Part shown: piece by piece, positions 1-11,400 of the stretch
Numbering within the stretch: position 1 is the first letter of the stretch
Layout of the letters: each line of letters starts with the position of its first letter
Source: Harmothoe impar
Taxonomy: Eukaryota; Annelida; Polychaeta; Phyllodocida; Polynoidae
DNA: 64,000 nt
Direction: 5' to 3'
Assembly (NCBI GenBank): GCA_947462335.1
Contig: OX381721.1
Coordinates: forward strand, 39,396,488 to 39,460,487
The notes under the pieces: generated by a model
Told to the model about the DNA's origin: nothing
What the model saw: only the letters and a program-made list of their open reading frames with translations
Databases searched by the model: none
Position numbers and translations under genes: made by a program

Positions 1-2
1 AA

Positions 3-617
3 TATCTAGGGATAACTTTAGATTATGAATTAACTTTTAATAGTCATGTAAAAGAAATGAAAAAACAATTAGGCTTTAAATCGTGTTTATTAGGCAGGTT
101 GAAAAGGTTCGTTCCTACAGAGCTATTACTGTTGATTTATAGAACATATGCCTTACCAGTTGTCGATTATGCAGATGTTATTTATAATGGAGCAAATGCT
201 GATTTATTATCTGAACTCCAACGTATTCAAAATAGATGTTTAAAGCATTGTCTTAAGTTACCCGTCTTAAGTTCCACTACTTATGTACATCAAGAAGCCA
301 AGCTCCCGATGTTGGGGGAGCGTCGCCTTTTTCATGCTAGAATTTTGGGCTTTAAAAGATCTGAAATAGATAAATTTTGCAAGAAGAAATGTCGTAACAC
401 CAGACAAAGTCAATTCGCACAATTACATTATTTTGATATCAAATCTACTACTTATGAAAAATCATTAACTGTCTTTGTAGCCAAATCCTGGAACAATCTG
501 GATAAGATGTATAAGAGTATTGATAATTTAGTGCAATTTAAGATAAAAATGAAGGAGCTCTTAATGAGCTCGATTCCGAAAAACCAAAAAAATGTTTATG
601 AAAATGTGAGATTCTAG
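3..617 (+). pseudogene. Non-LTR retrotransposon reverse transcriptase, C-terminal part (runs off left edge)
   Basis: An open frame enters from the left edge of the window and runs to a stop at 617, so the annotated piece is partial. It begins with YLGITLD, the conserved segment that follows the catalytic YADD motif in LINE reverse transcriptases, and continues with the thumb-like helices and the LxxIQNRCLK segment typical of the C-terminus of CR1/Jockey-like elements. No catalytic motif lies inside the window. The following 700 bases are AT-rich and non-coding and could be the element's 3' UTR. Family placement is inference; the RT C-terminal identity is well supported. Confidence 0.75.
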
Positions 618-1367
618 ATGTAAGAGAGAGACATGACATGGACCTATTTGTCATTATTTGTCATTGTTTGACGTTGAGCAAATCAAAATATACTACATAT
701 GATCACTTTACGTTTAGTGGTACGGTATGTAAATTTTGAAAATATATTTGTGAAAAGTATTCTATAATGGTACTTATATCTGCTTTAATTGTTACTAAAA
801 CTTTGGATTAACATGTGTTTTTATTACTAAAAAGGGGTGGGATATAACATCAGCCACGCTGAAATTCCGTCCTTACTTGTTTGGCGAAGTACAATATAAA
901 ATGTTTCTAATATGTGTATACATTGAATCAAAGCCACTTACCGGTACTCATACATTATTAGAAAAGTGTCAATTTCCCATCAACTACATTATTTATTTGT
1001 AATTCAATAGCATAACGCATATCTCAGATTGAATCAAGGATGATTGTATGGATACCCGATTTATTTTATCGAAGGAATTTATGTAACTGTGGATTTAAAA
1101 AGACGCCAAATAAAGTTAAATTGTTCTCAAAAAATATATTTATCATCAGACAGTGCTATCTAATCCCTGTTCACCTATGAGGTGATGAATCTAGTATTTC
1201 TCTAGAACTTTGCAATTTTGCTCATATGACACTCCGCTGTATCCCAAGGACATACAGAGAGCAGCAAAGATTTCACTCAACATGAACTGAGCGTGTCTTT
1301 GTTTTTGTTTATGCTGTTTTTTCATAGAACTTTGCAATCTTTGCCGATAAGACTTTGTGTTGTCCCC
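618..1367. other. Non-coding stretch
   Basis: AT-rich sequence with no credible ORF or RNA gene. It may include the 3' tail of the LINE fragment on its left. Nothing else recognisable. Confidence 0.5.
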
Positions 1368-1631
1368 CTAGGGCAACATGAAAATCATTTCTTCGATCTC
1401 ACCCTTAGGGGGCCTATATACTTGAATTATGAACTCAGGTCTGCACCCTATCCGAGCAAGCCTCATCACGATTAATTCACAATGCTGGTTCATCACAGTA
1501 CATTCTGCTTCTGACAACCTGATATGGGCATGCCGGTGGGACACTAAAACAGCTATACCTCCAGCGACTGTTTCAGGCCTATCAAGCCTGTGTATTGTAT
1601 ACCCCTCAAATTGGTTGTCGTTGTCATGCAT
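1368..1631 (-). pseudogene. LINE endonuclease-domain fragment (APE type)
   Basis: A minus-strand frame of 87 codons resembles the middle of an apurinic-type endonuclease domain of non-LTR retrotransposons. It shows a GGIAVLVS strand (the usual GGVAILV) followed by a VYRPPKGEIEEM segment corresponding to the conserved YRPP/NPP loop. No flanking N-terminal or catalytic SDH segment is open. It faces away from the reverse transcriptase remnant that follows at 1852-3735 on the plus strand, so the two pieces are either different insertions or a rearranged copy. Pseudogene. Confidence 0.55.
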
Positions 1632-1851
1632 GATTCAATCCGATAAATGGGCACGGGCGAAGTCGAAGCCCAACACGCCATGTTTGAACAGTGCGCCCTG
1701 CCTTCCCCTCCCCGCACGCTCGAGCAAGCTCTGGCAAAATAATTCCAATCTATGGCCGCTTTATGTCATATACTCCCTGATGTGTTGGGATAAACTCTAA
1801 ATAAACCGGAAACATGGTACATGATCAGAGTGCAACCAAAACAAACTTAGA

Positions 1852-3735
1852 AAATATAGGAAAAACCCTAAAAAATTCTGGGAAGTTATATCGGAAATTC
1901 TCCCCAAAAAATTTCGACATATTCCAATTAACCTACTTGACCCAGAATCTGTCCCACTTCCACCCAAAGCAGCCGCGAATGAAATAAATAATTTTTTTCT
2001 CTGGAGTGGGAGCCTAATTGGCATCTAGGATAGCACAACCTCGCCTCGCCCTCCCCGTGCCTCTCCCTCCATCACCTCCCAGGTCTCCTGTCTTCACACT
2101 GTCAGGCAGTGTAGGTAATGCTGTGATAAATGAAGCAGTAGAAGATCCTACTTTGTTCCAGTTTGAGAAACTGAAAGAAAAGGATGTGATGAAAGCTGTA
2201 AATGATATTAGTATTTTTAAATCCTCAGGTATGGACGACATCGCAGCAAAACTTCTGAGGGACAGTCTGAAGGTGCTTATAAACCCATTTACACATGTAT
2301 TAAATAGCTCAATCGAGGCTGCCGTTTTTCCTGAAAAATGGAAGAAAGCCACGGTCGTCCCCATACCAAAGGTAAAAAATCCCTCCACCCCGACACAGCT
2401 AAGGCCAATCTCTCTCTTACCAGTGCCTGGAAAGATCCTAGAAAGGATGGTACATTCCCAACCTTTCTAGAACGCAATAATCTGTTGAATACTGCACAAA
2501 AAGGCTTCAGAAAAGGTCATGCTACCCAAGATACGGTACTTCAGGTGTCAGACGCGCTACATAAAGCCCTATCGATAGGTATGAGTGCAGGCGTGATCTA
2601 CCTCGATTTTTCCAAAGCTTTCGATTCTTTAGACCACTCCATCTTATTGGACAAAATTCAAAATTTCAAATTATCCAAAAAATGTCTAAGGTGGTTCAAG
2701 AGCTATTTACAAAACCGGTCACAGCGTACACTTTGCAATGAAACTATGTCGGGCTGGGAAAATCTGACACATGGCGTACCTCAGGGTTCCATACTCGGCC
2801 CACTCCTTTTCATTATGTACGTTAACGCCCTCCCCAACCTGGATAGTGAGTCCACTATTAAAATGTATGCGGACGACATGCTCTTGCTCTATAGGCACTG
2901 GGACACTGAAGTAATCCAGCTGACCATGCAGCAGGATTAAAACAAAGTGCATCAGTGGTGTAACACCAATAGCCGTACTATAAACCCATCAAAATCTAAA
3001 TGCACCTTGTTTACAAAGGAGGCAGAGCCCTTCCCCCTGAACCTTCAGCTGGACGGGATCTCCCTTGAAGAGACCAAGGTATATAAATACCTCGGGATCA
3101 TGATAGATGACGATGTAACATTTCATAAACAGTTTGATATGATGAGTAGAAACATAGCACATAAAATCTGGATATATAAGCATATTCGTGTTAATCTAGA
3201 TGATCATGCAGCTCTACTACTTTTTAAGTCGATGCTCCTGCCATATTTTGATTATGGATGTATTTTCCTGACGGCACTCCCTGTACCTTTCTTTCAAAAG
3301 CTACAAATCTATTGTAACATTGCACTTCGAATTTGCTTCAAGGTCCGTGACCTGACAGATTGTCCTGTGAAACAATTGTATAAGAAAGCTTGTATTTTGC
3401 CGCTAGACTTAAGGCGTATATATTTTCAATAAACGACCTGCCACCGTCTAGTTTTCTCAGGGCAGATGGACATCCTTCCATATTCTGGTACTAGGGCTAC
3501 TTCTGCGCCCTGTATCAGACTGCCCAGGCATAGATTAATGTCATACGTCAAAGGTCCGTCATACCAGGCAGCTTCCCGCTGGAATGCACTAAGTCCTGAA
3601 CTGAGGTGGTTAACTGGAAAAGTACAATTCAGAGTAAGCATTAAGAGGAAACTGGGAAAACTGTTTATCAATAATTGGAGGCACGACAGGCCTTACTTGC
3701 TGTTTGACGGGACAAGCCCGTTCAATGATCTGTGA
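1852..3735 (+). pseudogene. Non-LTR (CR1/Jockey-like) reverse transcriptase, broken
   Basis: The frame starts in the EN-RT linker (about 1852) and carries RT motifs in order. These are PIPKVKNP...LRPISLLP near 2355-2430, the motif A sequence YLDFSKAFDSLDH near 2600, motif B GVPQGSILGPLLF near 2775, catalytic YADD near 2870 and the YLGI segment near 3090. It is disrupted by a frameshift near 2465-2475, an in-frame TAA at 2938-2940 and an in-frame TAA at 3430-3432; coding similarity then continues to 3735. Catalytic residues are present, but the gene cannot make a full protein. It is oriented like the fragment at 3-617. Confidence 0.85.
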
Positions 3736-4611
3736 CGACAATGTTCAATAGGTGTTCACTGTCAAAAGGGTAAATGCATACCAGAAGTGGAGTACAGTGA
3801 GATGTAAATATGACACAGACTGAAGTAAAAGCAGCAAACTGGCTGAGAAGGGCGTAGAGGTCAACCCACGATGGGACATCCCTTTATAATTTTCATTTTT
3901 GAAGCTCACACTGCCAAAAGGTAGAGCACGTCTGCAGATGCACCCCCCAATGGGATTCCCCCCTGGTTCATTCATGTTGTTACCTGTCCCTGTCTATGTC
4001 ACTGTCAGTCCTTTTAAAATTGTACTCAGTTTAAAACCAATCAACTACGTCTATGTACCCAAATTCATGTTTATACTTTCTCCCTAAGGGAGCATTTTAA
4101 TCAATTTATATTCCATATTCATGAAGCACAAATTGTAAGGTTTGAAGATAAGGTAAAAACTGCACATGTAAGGGAGGGACGCTTGACCCCCCCACTGGTT
4201 ACTTCGTGGACGAACATATTAATAATGATACTTGTAACCAGGATAAAATAAAAATGTATTAAAAAAAAAAGAAAAAAAAAGTGCTTTAGAAAGGAGATGT
4301 ATGTGTTATAATAGTTTTTGAGGGAAAATTCTGACATTCATCAATTTTCTGAAATCAGACAAAATTCTGAAGACTTACATCCCTGAATGATTATGAAAGA
4401 AGCAATTGCATGGATGCCAATATGTGATTTGAGATTATTTTATTTGGGTATCCGTCGGCACCTGTAGTATATGTCATGTGTACACACGATTTATGAACAG
4501 AAGTGAGATTGTTGTAATCGATGTCGATGTGTGAGTTCAGAAAGCTGGTAACCTCTAAGAAATCAATTCTTTCAAATATGACTAATTTGATGTCATAGTT
4601 GGAAATATATC
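3736..4611. other. Non-coding stretch with A-rich tract
   Basis: No supported gene. An A-rich tract at about 4257-4280 on the plus strand could be a retroposon tail, but no element body leading to it is recognisable apart from the LINE ending near 3735. Confidence 0.4.
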
Positions 4612-5430
4612 TGAAGAGTTTGGATGCAAAACGACATAAATCCATTTTCTGAGTTTTGAGATAATAGCATATTTGTAATTTTGAAGAACTGGTGAATAGG
4701 TATCATTTTTTTTCAATTATTAATGATTAATGGGCAATAAATAAAACACCTAGAAATAGGTTTTTGAAATCCTTGATTATTATTGAAAGAGAAAATAGAT
4801 GATTTAATGTCATTTTTCAGGGTTTTTTGCAAAACGACATAAAACCAACAGCTGATTTTCTTTATGTACCCCTAAATCGGTAACAGGCATTACAAAATTA
4901 TTAATGTTAATGTTAATCTTGGTTTAATAGGCAATCAATAAAATGCCAACAACTAATTTTAAAAGATCCTTGCATCATATTTCTTTGATTTAAATATATG
5001 CTCAATTAAGTTTTTTTTGCAAAATGACATAAATCCAAAAGCAGTTTTTTTGCAAAACGACAAATCCACACTGATGATAAAATTTTGTGTCCATATTTCA
5101 TATTTTGAGATAATACATTTAGCTATAGAGGGCAATGTCATATATGATAACACCTGTTTTAGACATTACACATGCAGGAATTAAGAGCCATACATGCAAA
5201 AACAATGTCTGGTGAGGTGGATTTATGTCGTTTTGCAAAAAGAAAACACCTTTGGATTTATGTTGTTTTGCCAAAAAAATGTTTTTTAGGCAGGCCCTAT
5301 GTACTAGATGAATATAGTTTTGAACAAAAAAAATTCACAATTTTTTTTTTTGCCCAAGCCAATTGTTCTAAATAGTTTTTTCCCGATTTTGTATTTTGGC
5401 GCTTATGTCGTTTTGCATCCAAACTCTTCA
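4612..5430. mobile_element. TIR element (MITE-like) with a recurrent internal motif
   Basis: The two ends are inverted copies: TGAAGAGTTTGGATGC... at 4612 and its complement ending at 5430, matching over about 28 bases. The motif GCAAAACGACATAAATCC, or close variants, occurs near 4625, 4830, 5018 and 5047 in one orientation and near 5220, 5257 and 5403 in the other, so the element folds back on itself. No transposase is encoded. No convincing target-site duplication was found, so the exact ends could be off by a few bases. Probably a non-autonomous DNA transposon. Confidence 0.6.
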
Positions 5431-5972
5431 TCTGTATTCGTTATATCAATAAATCACCGGCTTTTATGTTAAGTTTAAATTGTGTTTGTAAAACTTGAAA
5501 TGCAGAGATACAAACTTTCTGAATTCACACCAGTATGGATTAAAACTAGACATCTAAATATAAAATAAGACCAAAAGGGATAGTGAATTTCATTGTATGT
5601 TAAGCGATCACAGACACATGGGGTATTATTGAATTAATTGTGTCATACAAGAATTGTAAAATTGATATTTACTGAACGCATAGATAACTAACAATTTACT
5701 CATTAATACTTTTTGGTCTCGCAAAGAGAACAGCTCGCACAACAGAATCATGACATGAATATTATCATTTTGTCATGCAATAAAATTGATGTTTACTGCA
5801 CTCACATAATCATATTTAACTTTTTAAGGACAGTAAAGTACTTAGTGGGCTAGCCTATGCCCTTTGTCGTTATGATGCACTTCGGGAGTGCATCAGCCAA
5901 GTAGGATCATCCTGATCCATCATTGCATCATGATGACATCTAAAGCACTCACAGGGTTAATACTTTCTAGTC
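5431..5972. other. Non-coding stretch downstream of the zinc-finger gene
   Basis: AT-rich, no gene. It lies immediately 3' of the minus-strand zinc-finger gene and may hold its 3' UTR. An imperfect hairpin of the form GATGCACTT...AAGTGCATC-like complementarity is visible around 5873-5893 but is short. Confidence 0.4.
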
Positions 5973-8900
5973 TCACATAAAGAACTGATGTGAAGACACA
6001 TGATCAGAGAGTTCCTCCGCACTACAAAAGCCGCGCACACACAACTGACAGTACACGTAAATTGATGTCTCAGGCACGTCCCACTCCTCCTTTGCCGGTA
6101 GAACTTCCTCCATTACATGAGCAGCGAGATGGCGCTGTAGGTCTTCATAACACTCAAGGATCTGGCCACAGGGAGGACAAGTCAACTCCAGCTCCCGCTG
6201 CTGCAAATGTATTGCCAAGTGTGCGTGGAGCCTCGGCAAGTTGAACCATCCCTCGCCGCACTCCGGGCAGGGATAGTGCTTCTCCGGTGGCACGTATTGT
6301 GTCTGTAACGTAGCAATTTTAACACGTGTCTTAAGGTTGGTGCTAGGTAGGCTTGATTGCTGAAATCGCTGTAACTTAGCAGCTTTGCCTTTAACATGTG
6401 TCTTTAGGTGGGGGCTAAGTTGGCTTGGCTCCTGAAACCCCTGTGGTGTAGTACCTTTAACATGCGACTTTAGGTGGGCACTGAGTTGGCTTGACTGCTG
6501 AAATCCCTGACCACACTCTGAACACACATAGCGTTTCTCCATATGAGCCCTGACGTGCCGTTTGTGAGTCGAAGGGTCGCTGAACGCTTTCTCGCAGTAC
6601 TGACACACGTAAGGTTTCTCACCCGTGTGAGTCCGAAGATGTACGCGGAGGTTCGACGGGTTGCTGTAGTTTTTCCCACAATCCGGACAAGTCGTGCAAT
6701 CTTTGGGTAAATCGTTGTATTGATGTACACGTGACACTTTAGATAACTCAATAAGACTTTCCCCTACTTCAGTAACAACTTTAGGCTTTATATCCAGGTG
6801 GGTTTCTCTGTGAGATTTTAGTTGGGATAAGTTAGTAAACCCTACACCACAGTCAGAGCAGACACAGGTTTTCTCGCCTGTGTGGGTTTTGAGATGGCGT
6901 CTATAAGTGGTCGGGTCGTTGAAGCATCTGCTGCATTCGGCACACTGGTAAGGTTTCTCTCCCGTGTGGGTGCGGATGTGGACCCTCAGATTGGCTACGC
7001 TAAACTCTTTGTTACAATACTCACAAAGTTGATGCTTCGACCGTGGCTGACTCCTCGCTGGTGATGGGGAAGTGCTGCTGATGCTAGTATTCAAATTCCG
7101 CATTGGTGTTGAGTGCGCTCTGGGACTGCTAGTTACGATATCTGCTACCGATGACTCAGTATCGCTCGTCATTCTGTCATTAACTGACGGTGAATCAGCA
7201 TTATTTATTGGTGGTGGTGTTTGAGAAATGTCATTGGCGGTCTCGATTATTTTGGCGGGCGATACCTTAGCAGCGCGGCTATTGGTATCCCTAGGTGAAG
7301 CGCGAGTAATACTGCGCCTGGGTTTATACGCCTTGTCCTCTGCGTGTCTCCTCATGTGCCCTTTGAGACTTGAAGCCTGCCTGAAGTCCATCCCACATAG
7401 ATTACACGTATAGGGTTTTTCCCCCGTGTGGATCCTGAGGTGCCGCTTGTAAGTGGACGAGTCGCTGAACCCTTTACCGCAGTGTGAACACACATGAGGT
7501 GTCTCACCGGTGTGGATGCGGATGTGGACGGTCAGATTCCCTCTCTGATTGAACACTTTGTTACAGAAGCTGCAAACATGGAGCTTCTTTGTGGGACTAC
7601 TTTGTGGTTTAGTGTCATTCACTGTGAGTCCATTCTTTGACAATGAGTCCACCTTCAGTTTGGGGGAATATGCTGTGACTTGATTCATTTGCAGCGGATC
7701 TACTTCTAGTTCGTTCGCACCGGCTGAGATGTCATACATTGCGGGCGGGTCCACTTCCTCCAATTTGATGTAATCGACTCCAATGTTATCAATTGGCTCA
7801 GAGTAGAAGATCACTGGCTGGACCTCATGGGTGTTATTAATATGAGCTCTAAGACTTGACAACTGGATAAACCCTTTACCACAGTCTGAACACACATGGG
7901 GTTTGACACCTGTGTGGATCTTCGCGTGTCGGTTCAGCGTGGATTTATCCAGAAAGCTCCTATCACACACGGCGCACATGTAAGGTTTCTCACCTGTGTG
8001 TGTCCGCAGGTGTGTCTTCATGGCCGCCAACTGTCGGAAACCCTTCCCACACTCGGTACAAGGGTACGGCCGGTCCCCGTTATGCACCCGCATGTGGTAC
8101 TTAAGCTGGGTACCATCGAAGAACGCCTTCCCGCACTCTTGACATACAAAGGGCCGCTCTCCCGAGTGTTTACGCAGATGCAGCTTCAGCTGGCAGAGTT
8201 TTCTGAATCCCTGCCCGCACTCGAAACATGTATGCGGTTTGTCCTGGGCATGTGTGCGCTTGTGTTCTAAAAAACTGGTGTAATCGGTGAACCACTCCTC
8301 GCAACGTGGACATGTGTAAAGCTTCTTGAGGGTGTGCCTCCGGATGTGTTTACGGAGGGTGGAAGCGTCGTTGAACGCCTTATCACAATGAGTACACGCG
8401 TGCGGTCTCTCTCCGGTATGCGTCACGAGGTGGACTTTGTAGTTTGGGTACCGAGCAAAGTCCTTCATACAGATGGGACAGGAGAAAGGTTTCTCCCCGG
8501 TGTGCATTCTCATATGGTCCTTGAGTCCTTCCGGGCGTGTGAACGACTTCCCACAGTCCCCACACACGTGCGGTTTAAACTGCGAGTGGCACAGTGCGTG
8601 ACGGGTTAATTTTGACACATGGGTAAACTTTTTTCCGCAATCCTGACAAACAAATGGTTTATCGCGCGTATGACTTCTCATGTGGACCTTGAGAAACGCT
8701 TTCATGCTGAAGCGCTTTTTACACTTAGTGCAGGGGTAGGGTTTGCTGCCTGTGTGCGCCGCCATGTGCATCTTCAGAACAACGCGACAATAAAACCCTT
8801 TATTGCAATATTTACAATGCAACGGTTTGCCCCTGATGTGCTTTAATTTATGAACCTTCAAGAACCAGGTTGATTTGAACACCTTGTTACACTCAATACA

Positions 8901-9272
8901 ACTGAACGCCTTTTTCATTGTATGCATCACCATATGTCGCTTGAGTACTGCGATTTGATTGAACTCTTTGGCGCAAAGCGGACAATTGTACAGCATTTCC
9001 CCGGTATGCGTCCTCATATGGTCCTGGAGGTGTGACGGCCGGCCGTACCCCTTCCCGCAGACTGCACACGTGTGAGGTTTCTCTCCTGTGTGGGTGGTAA
9101 TGTGCTCTTTGAGGGAGGCGGCCCACTTAAAGCCCTTGCCGCAGTAGGAACACATGTAGGGCTTGGTGTCGTTGTGCACCTTCTGGTGCTGCCGGAGGAT
9201 GTACGCGTGGCTGAACCCTCGCCCACACTGGTCACACACAAACCGCACACCCAACCCCTCTGCAGCCGCCAT
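5973..9272 (-). CDS. Multi-C2H2 zinc-finger protein (29 fingers)
   Basis: A single uninterrupted frame of 1099 codons. ATG at 9272 lies in a good context (CAAGATGGC). I count 29 C2H2 fingers: 17 in an almost continuous array with TGEKP-type linkers (about residues 10-490), then four groups of three separated by linkers of about 30-90 residues. Several linkers are rich in Ser, Thr and Pro. No KRAB, SCAN, BTB or ZAD domain is visible. Many fingers keep the TGEKPY/H linker of DNA-binding arrays, so a nuclear DNA-binding, probably regulatory role is expected; the target is unknown. An intronless array this long suggests one large coding exon or retroposition. The neighbouring gene at 11401-13464 is of the same class and strand, suggesting a tandem cluster. 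Confidence 0.9.
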   Translation of the reverse strand: MAAAEGLGVRFVCDQCGRGFSHAYILRQHQKVHNDTKPYMCSYCGKGFKWAASLKEHITTHTGEKPHTCAVCGKGYGRPSHLQDHMRTHTGEMLYNCPLCAKEFNQIAVLKRHMVMHTMKKAFSCIECNKVFKSTWFLKVHKLKHIRGKPLHCKYCNKGFYCRVVLKMHMAAHTGSKPYPCTKCKKRFSMKAFLKVHMRSHTRDKPFVCQDCGKKFTHVSKLTRHALCHSQFKPHVCGDCGKSFTRPEGLKDHMRMHTGEKPFSCPICMKDFARYPNYKVHLVTHTGERPHACTHCDKAFNDASTLRKHIRRHTLKKLYTCPRCEEWFTDYTSFLEHKRTHAQDKPHTCFECGQGFRKLCQLKLHLRKHSGERPFVCQECGKAFFDGTQLKYHMRVHNGDRPYPCTECGKGFRQLAAMKTHLRTHTGEKPYMCAVCDRSFLDKSTLNRHAKIHTGVKPHVCSDCGKGFIQLSSLRAHINNTHEVQPVIFYSEPIDNIGVDYIKLEEVDPPAMYDISAGANELEVDPLQMNQVTAYSPKLKVDSLSKNGLTVNDTKPQSSPTKKLHVCSFCNKVFNQRGNLTVHIRIHTGETPHVCSHCGKGFSDSSTYKRHLRIHTGEKPYTCNLCGMDFRQASSLKGHMRRHAEDKAYKPRRSITRASPRDTNSRAAKVSPAKIIETANDISQTPPPINNADSPSVNDRMTSDTESSVADIVTSSPRAHSTPMRNLNTSISSTSPSPARSQPRSKHQLCEYCNKEFSVANLRVHIRTHTGEKPYQCAECSRCFNDPTTYRRHLKTHTGEKTCVCSDCGVGFTNLSQLKSHRETHLDIKPKVVTEVGESLIELSKVSRVHQYNDLPKDCTTCPDCGKNYSNPSNLRVHLRTHTGEKPYVCQYCEKAFSDPSTHKRHVRAHMEKRYVCSECGQGFQQSSQLSAHLKSHVKGTTPQGFQEPSQLSPHLKTHVKGKAAKLQRFQQSSLPSTNLKTRVKIATLQTQYVPPEKHYPCPECGEGWFNLPRLHAHLAIHLQQRELELTCPPCGQILECYEDLQRHLAAHVMEEVLPAKEEWDVPETSIYVYCQLCVRGFCSAEELSDHVSSHQFFM

Positions 9273-11400
9273 CTTGGGTTCTACACCCTACAAATGTGTA
9301 ACGGTGCTGTTCTTATTGCCCCTCCAGCAAGACTTGGACTGGAGTGAGGACCAGTACTCAGGGCCTTTATAGCAAGGCTGGGGCTCTGAAGAAAAGCCCT
9401 TGCACTACATATAAGTTAGGGGTCTCCTGCGTGAATTTGGTTGGTACCGTGGCAGCAAACTTTATCATCGGTTAGGTGTGGGGAGCATGCCCTGAGAACA
9501 GAGCCCGATGTACGTGAGAGTGCACTTTCCCTGCCTTTAGTCAATGCTATTCATTACATAGGACACAAGAAGAGCCTTTGGGGTATAATGGTGAATCAAC
9601 ATCAGCGGCTGCCCATCTTGTGGTTAAATCAGCAGCACCTCTGCGTTTGGAGACAGCAACAACCTTTTCGATCTGCCAGCACCTACAAAAATAAAATAAG
9701 TTAGTCGTGAGTGGCGTCTCTAGTCGGCGTTTGCACTTTATTCAGTCAAAGTATTGAATTGCGAAAGATTCGAGTTACACTATCTATGGAACAACCAAAT
9801 AAACAGTTAAATAGAAATATTCCCCAAAGTGCAAAGTCTGTGCTTGCACAATTGTGAAGAATGAAATTTTGAACAATCAAAAATTCGAATTTCAAATTCC
9901 TATATAAAATATCTACATTACTCTACTGATACATGCAATAAGAACGATGGTAAAACTATACAGTGGTAATCTCTATGTAATTGAGCTAAGATTCAGGTCT
10001 CGATTTCCCTGTCTTTAGTTAAGTTGGTCATTAACTTATCAATGAATCAGCACCTAGCCTTGGCTGAATGGTATACACGTCTGCTGCATATTTCCATTCA
10101 TAGTATATTTGTTACCTCCTTCATACTGTACATTTCCCAATGCCCCCAGTTATAGTAACCCGGTGTTGTATCCTATGTGTATTTCTACCTGGTCTATGTA
10201 TGTGTGTCATACTGTTTGCAAGAATTCTTCTCAATAACTATCTTTGCTGGATTACTTTGTGCTATACGCATTCTGTATATGATATTACGCATCGTCGACT
10301 GGAGCCAAAAATCATGGAAATACACCGTTGTGAGTACAACCAAATAGAATTCTAAAAATATATCCGTTTTCAATCTTTTATTCAGTCACCCACTGACCAC
10401 ACAACACCACACAACATAACAATACAACATGTACAAGCCTGGGATGGAAAACATAATTCTCGGGTGCTAAACATGGGATTGATAATATTAGAAATATCTC
10501 CTAACACATTTAGCGCTACCATATCATGATCTCACTATAATATTAACAACCAACATTTGCACTTAAACAAAGCATGTATTAGACGAGTATATAGGTGAAG
10601 ACGAGTATGCTCTTCGAGCGTTAATTTCACCATTCTCCATTCCGACTCGCATCCAAAAAGGATAGATTTGGTTTAAGCATCAAAAGACCACTTTTACTAC
10701 ACATATGTTGGCTATATGGACTTTCAACACACATTAATCTATACACGTACTTGGTAGTATTTGCTACTATGTCTACCTCTATAAACAACATAACGCATTG
10801 ATATTCTATCTGCGTGGATTCGAATAGTACATGTACTTCGTATAAGAGACTATATAATGTAGGTGTAAGATCCATATGTATATAGGTCTCTTTGATGTAT
10901 ATAGCAGTAAGTTCATCAAGGACATTTTCAAATCATTGGCTTTTATTTATCACAAAAACTATTGACAACTCAGTACTTCACATTTGCTGTAACAATACTG
11001 GTTTTACTTGTAATATGACACACATTAAAAAAATTGGACATCTGATATAATTACATACCGGTAGTTATCAATTTTATTCCAAAAGCAATTAACCCAATGT
11101 TCCTCCTTGAGGTGTTAACAGTCAATGAGAATCATAAAGAGATTTGAATCGTGGTGGTGGAGCCACCGGTGGGGGAATTGTGAACTATTTTAGGTTGATT
11201 TCCCCACATTACATATACAGTCATATAATCTGATAGGTGATATGGCACACATATTACAATTAACAATTTTGTCCCTTACATTCACTGGAGAACCGGCTCC
11301 CACACGTCCAAAGTGACAAACGTTTTCATATATTTCAACATAGGGATACTGATTTTCAACATAGCCTCACTGCCCAGCACATATCATGTCCTTTAACCTG
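9273..11400. other. Intergenic region between the two zinc-finger genes
   Basis: About 2.1 kb, AT-rich. Only short, unconvincing ORFs and no recognised RNA or mobile element. It must contain the promoter of the 29-finger gene, but no clear TATA box was identified near 9273. Confidence 0.5.

Noticed and set aside
1429..1800. Plus-strand 123-codon ORF
   Set aside because: It lies opposite the LINE endonuclease fragment and has no motif; a shadow frame.
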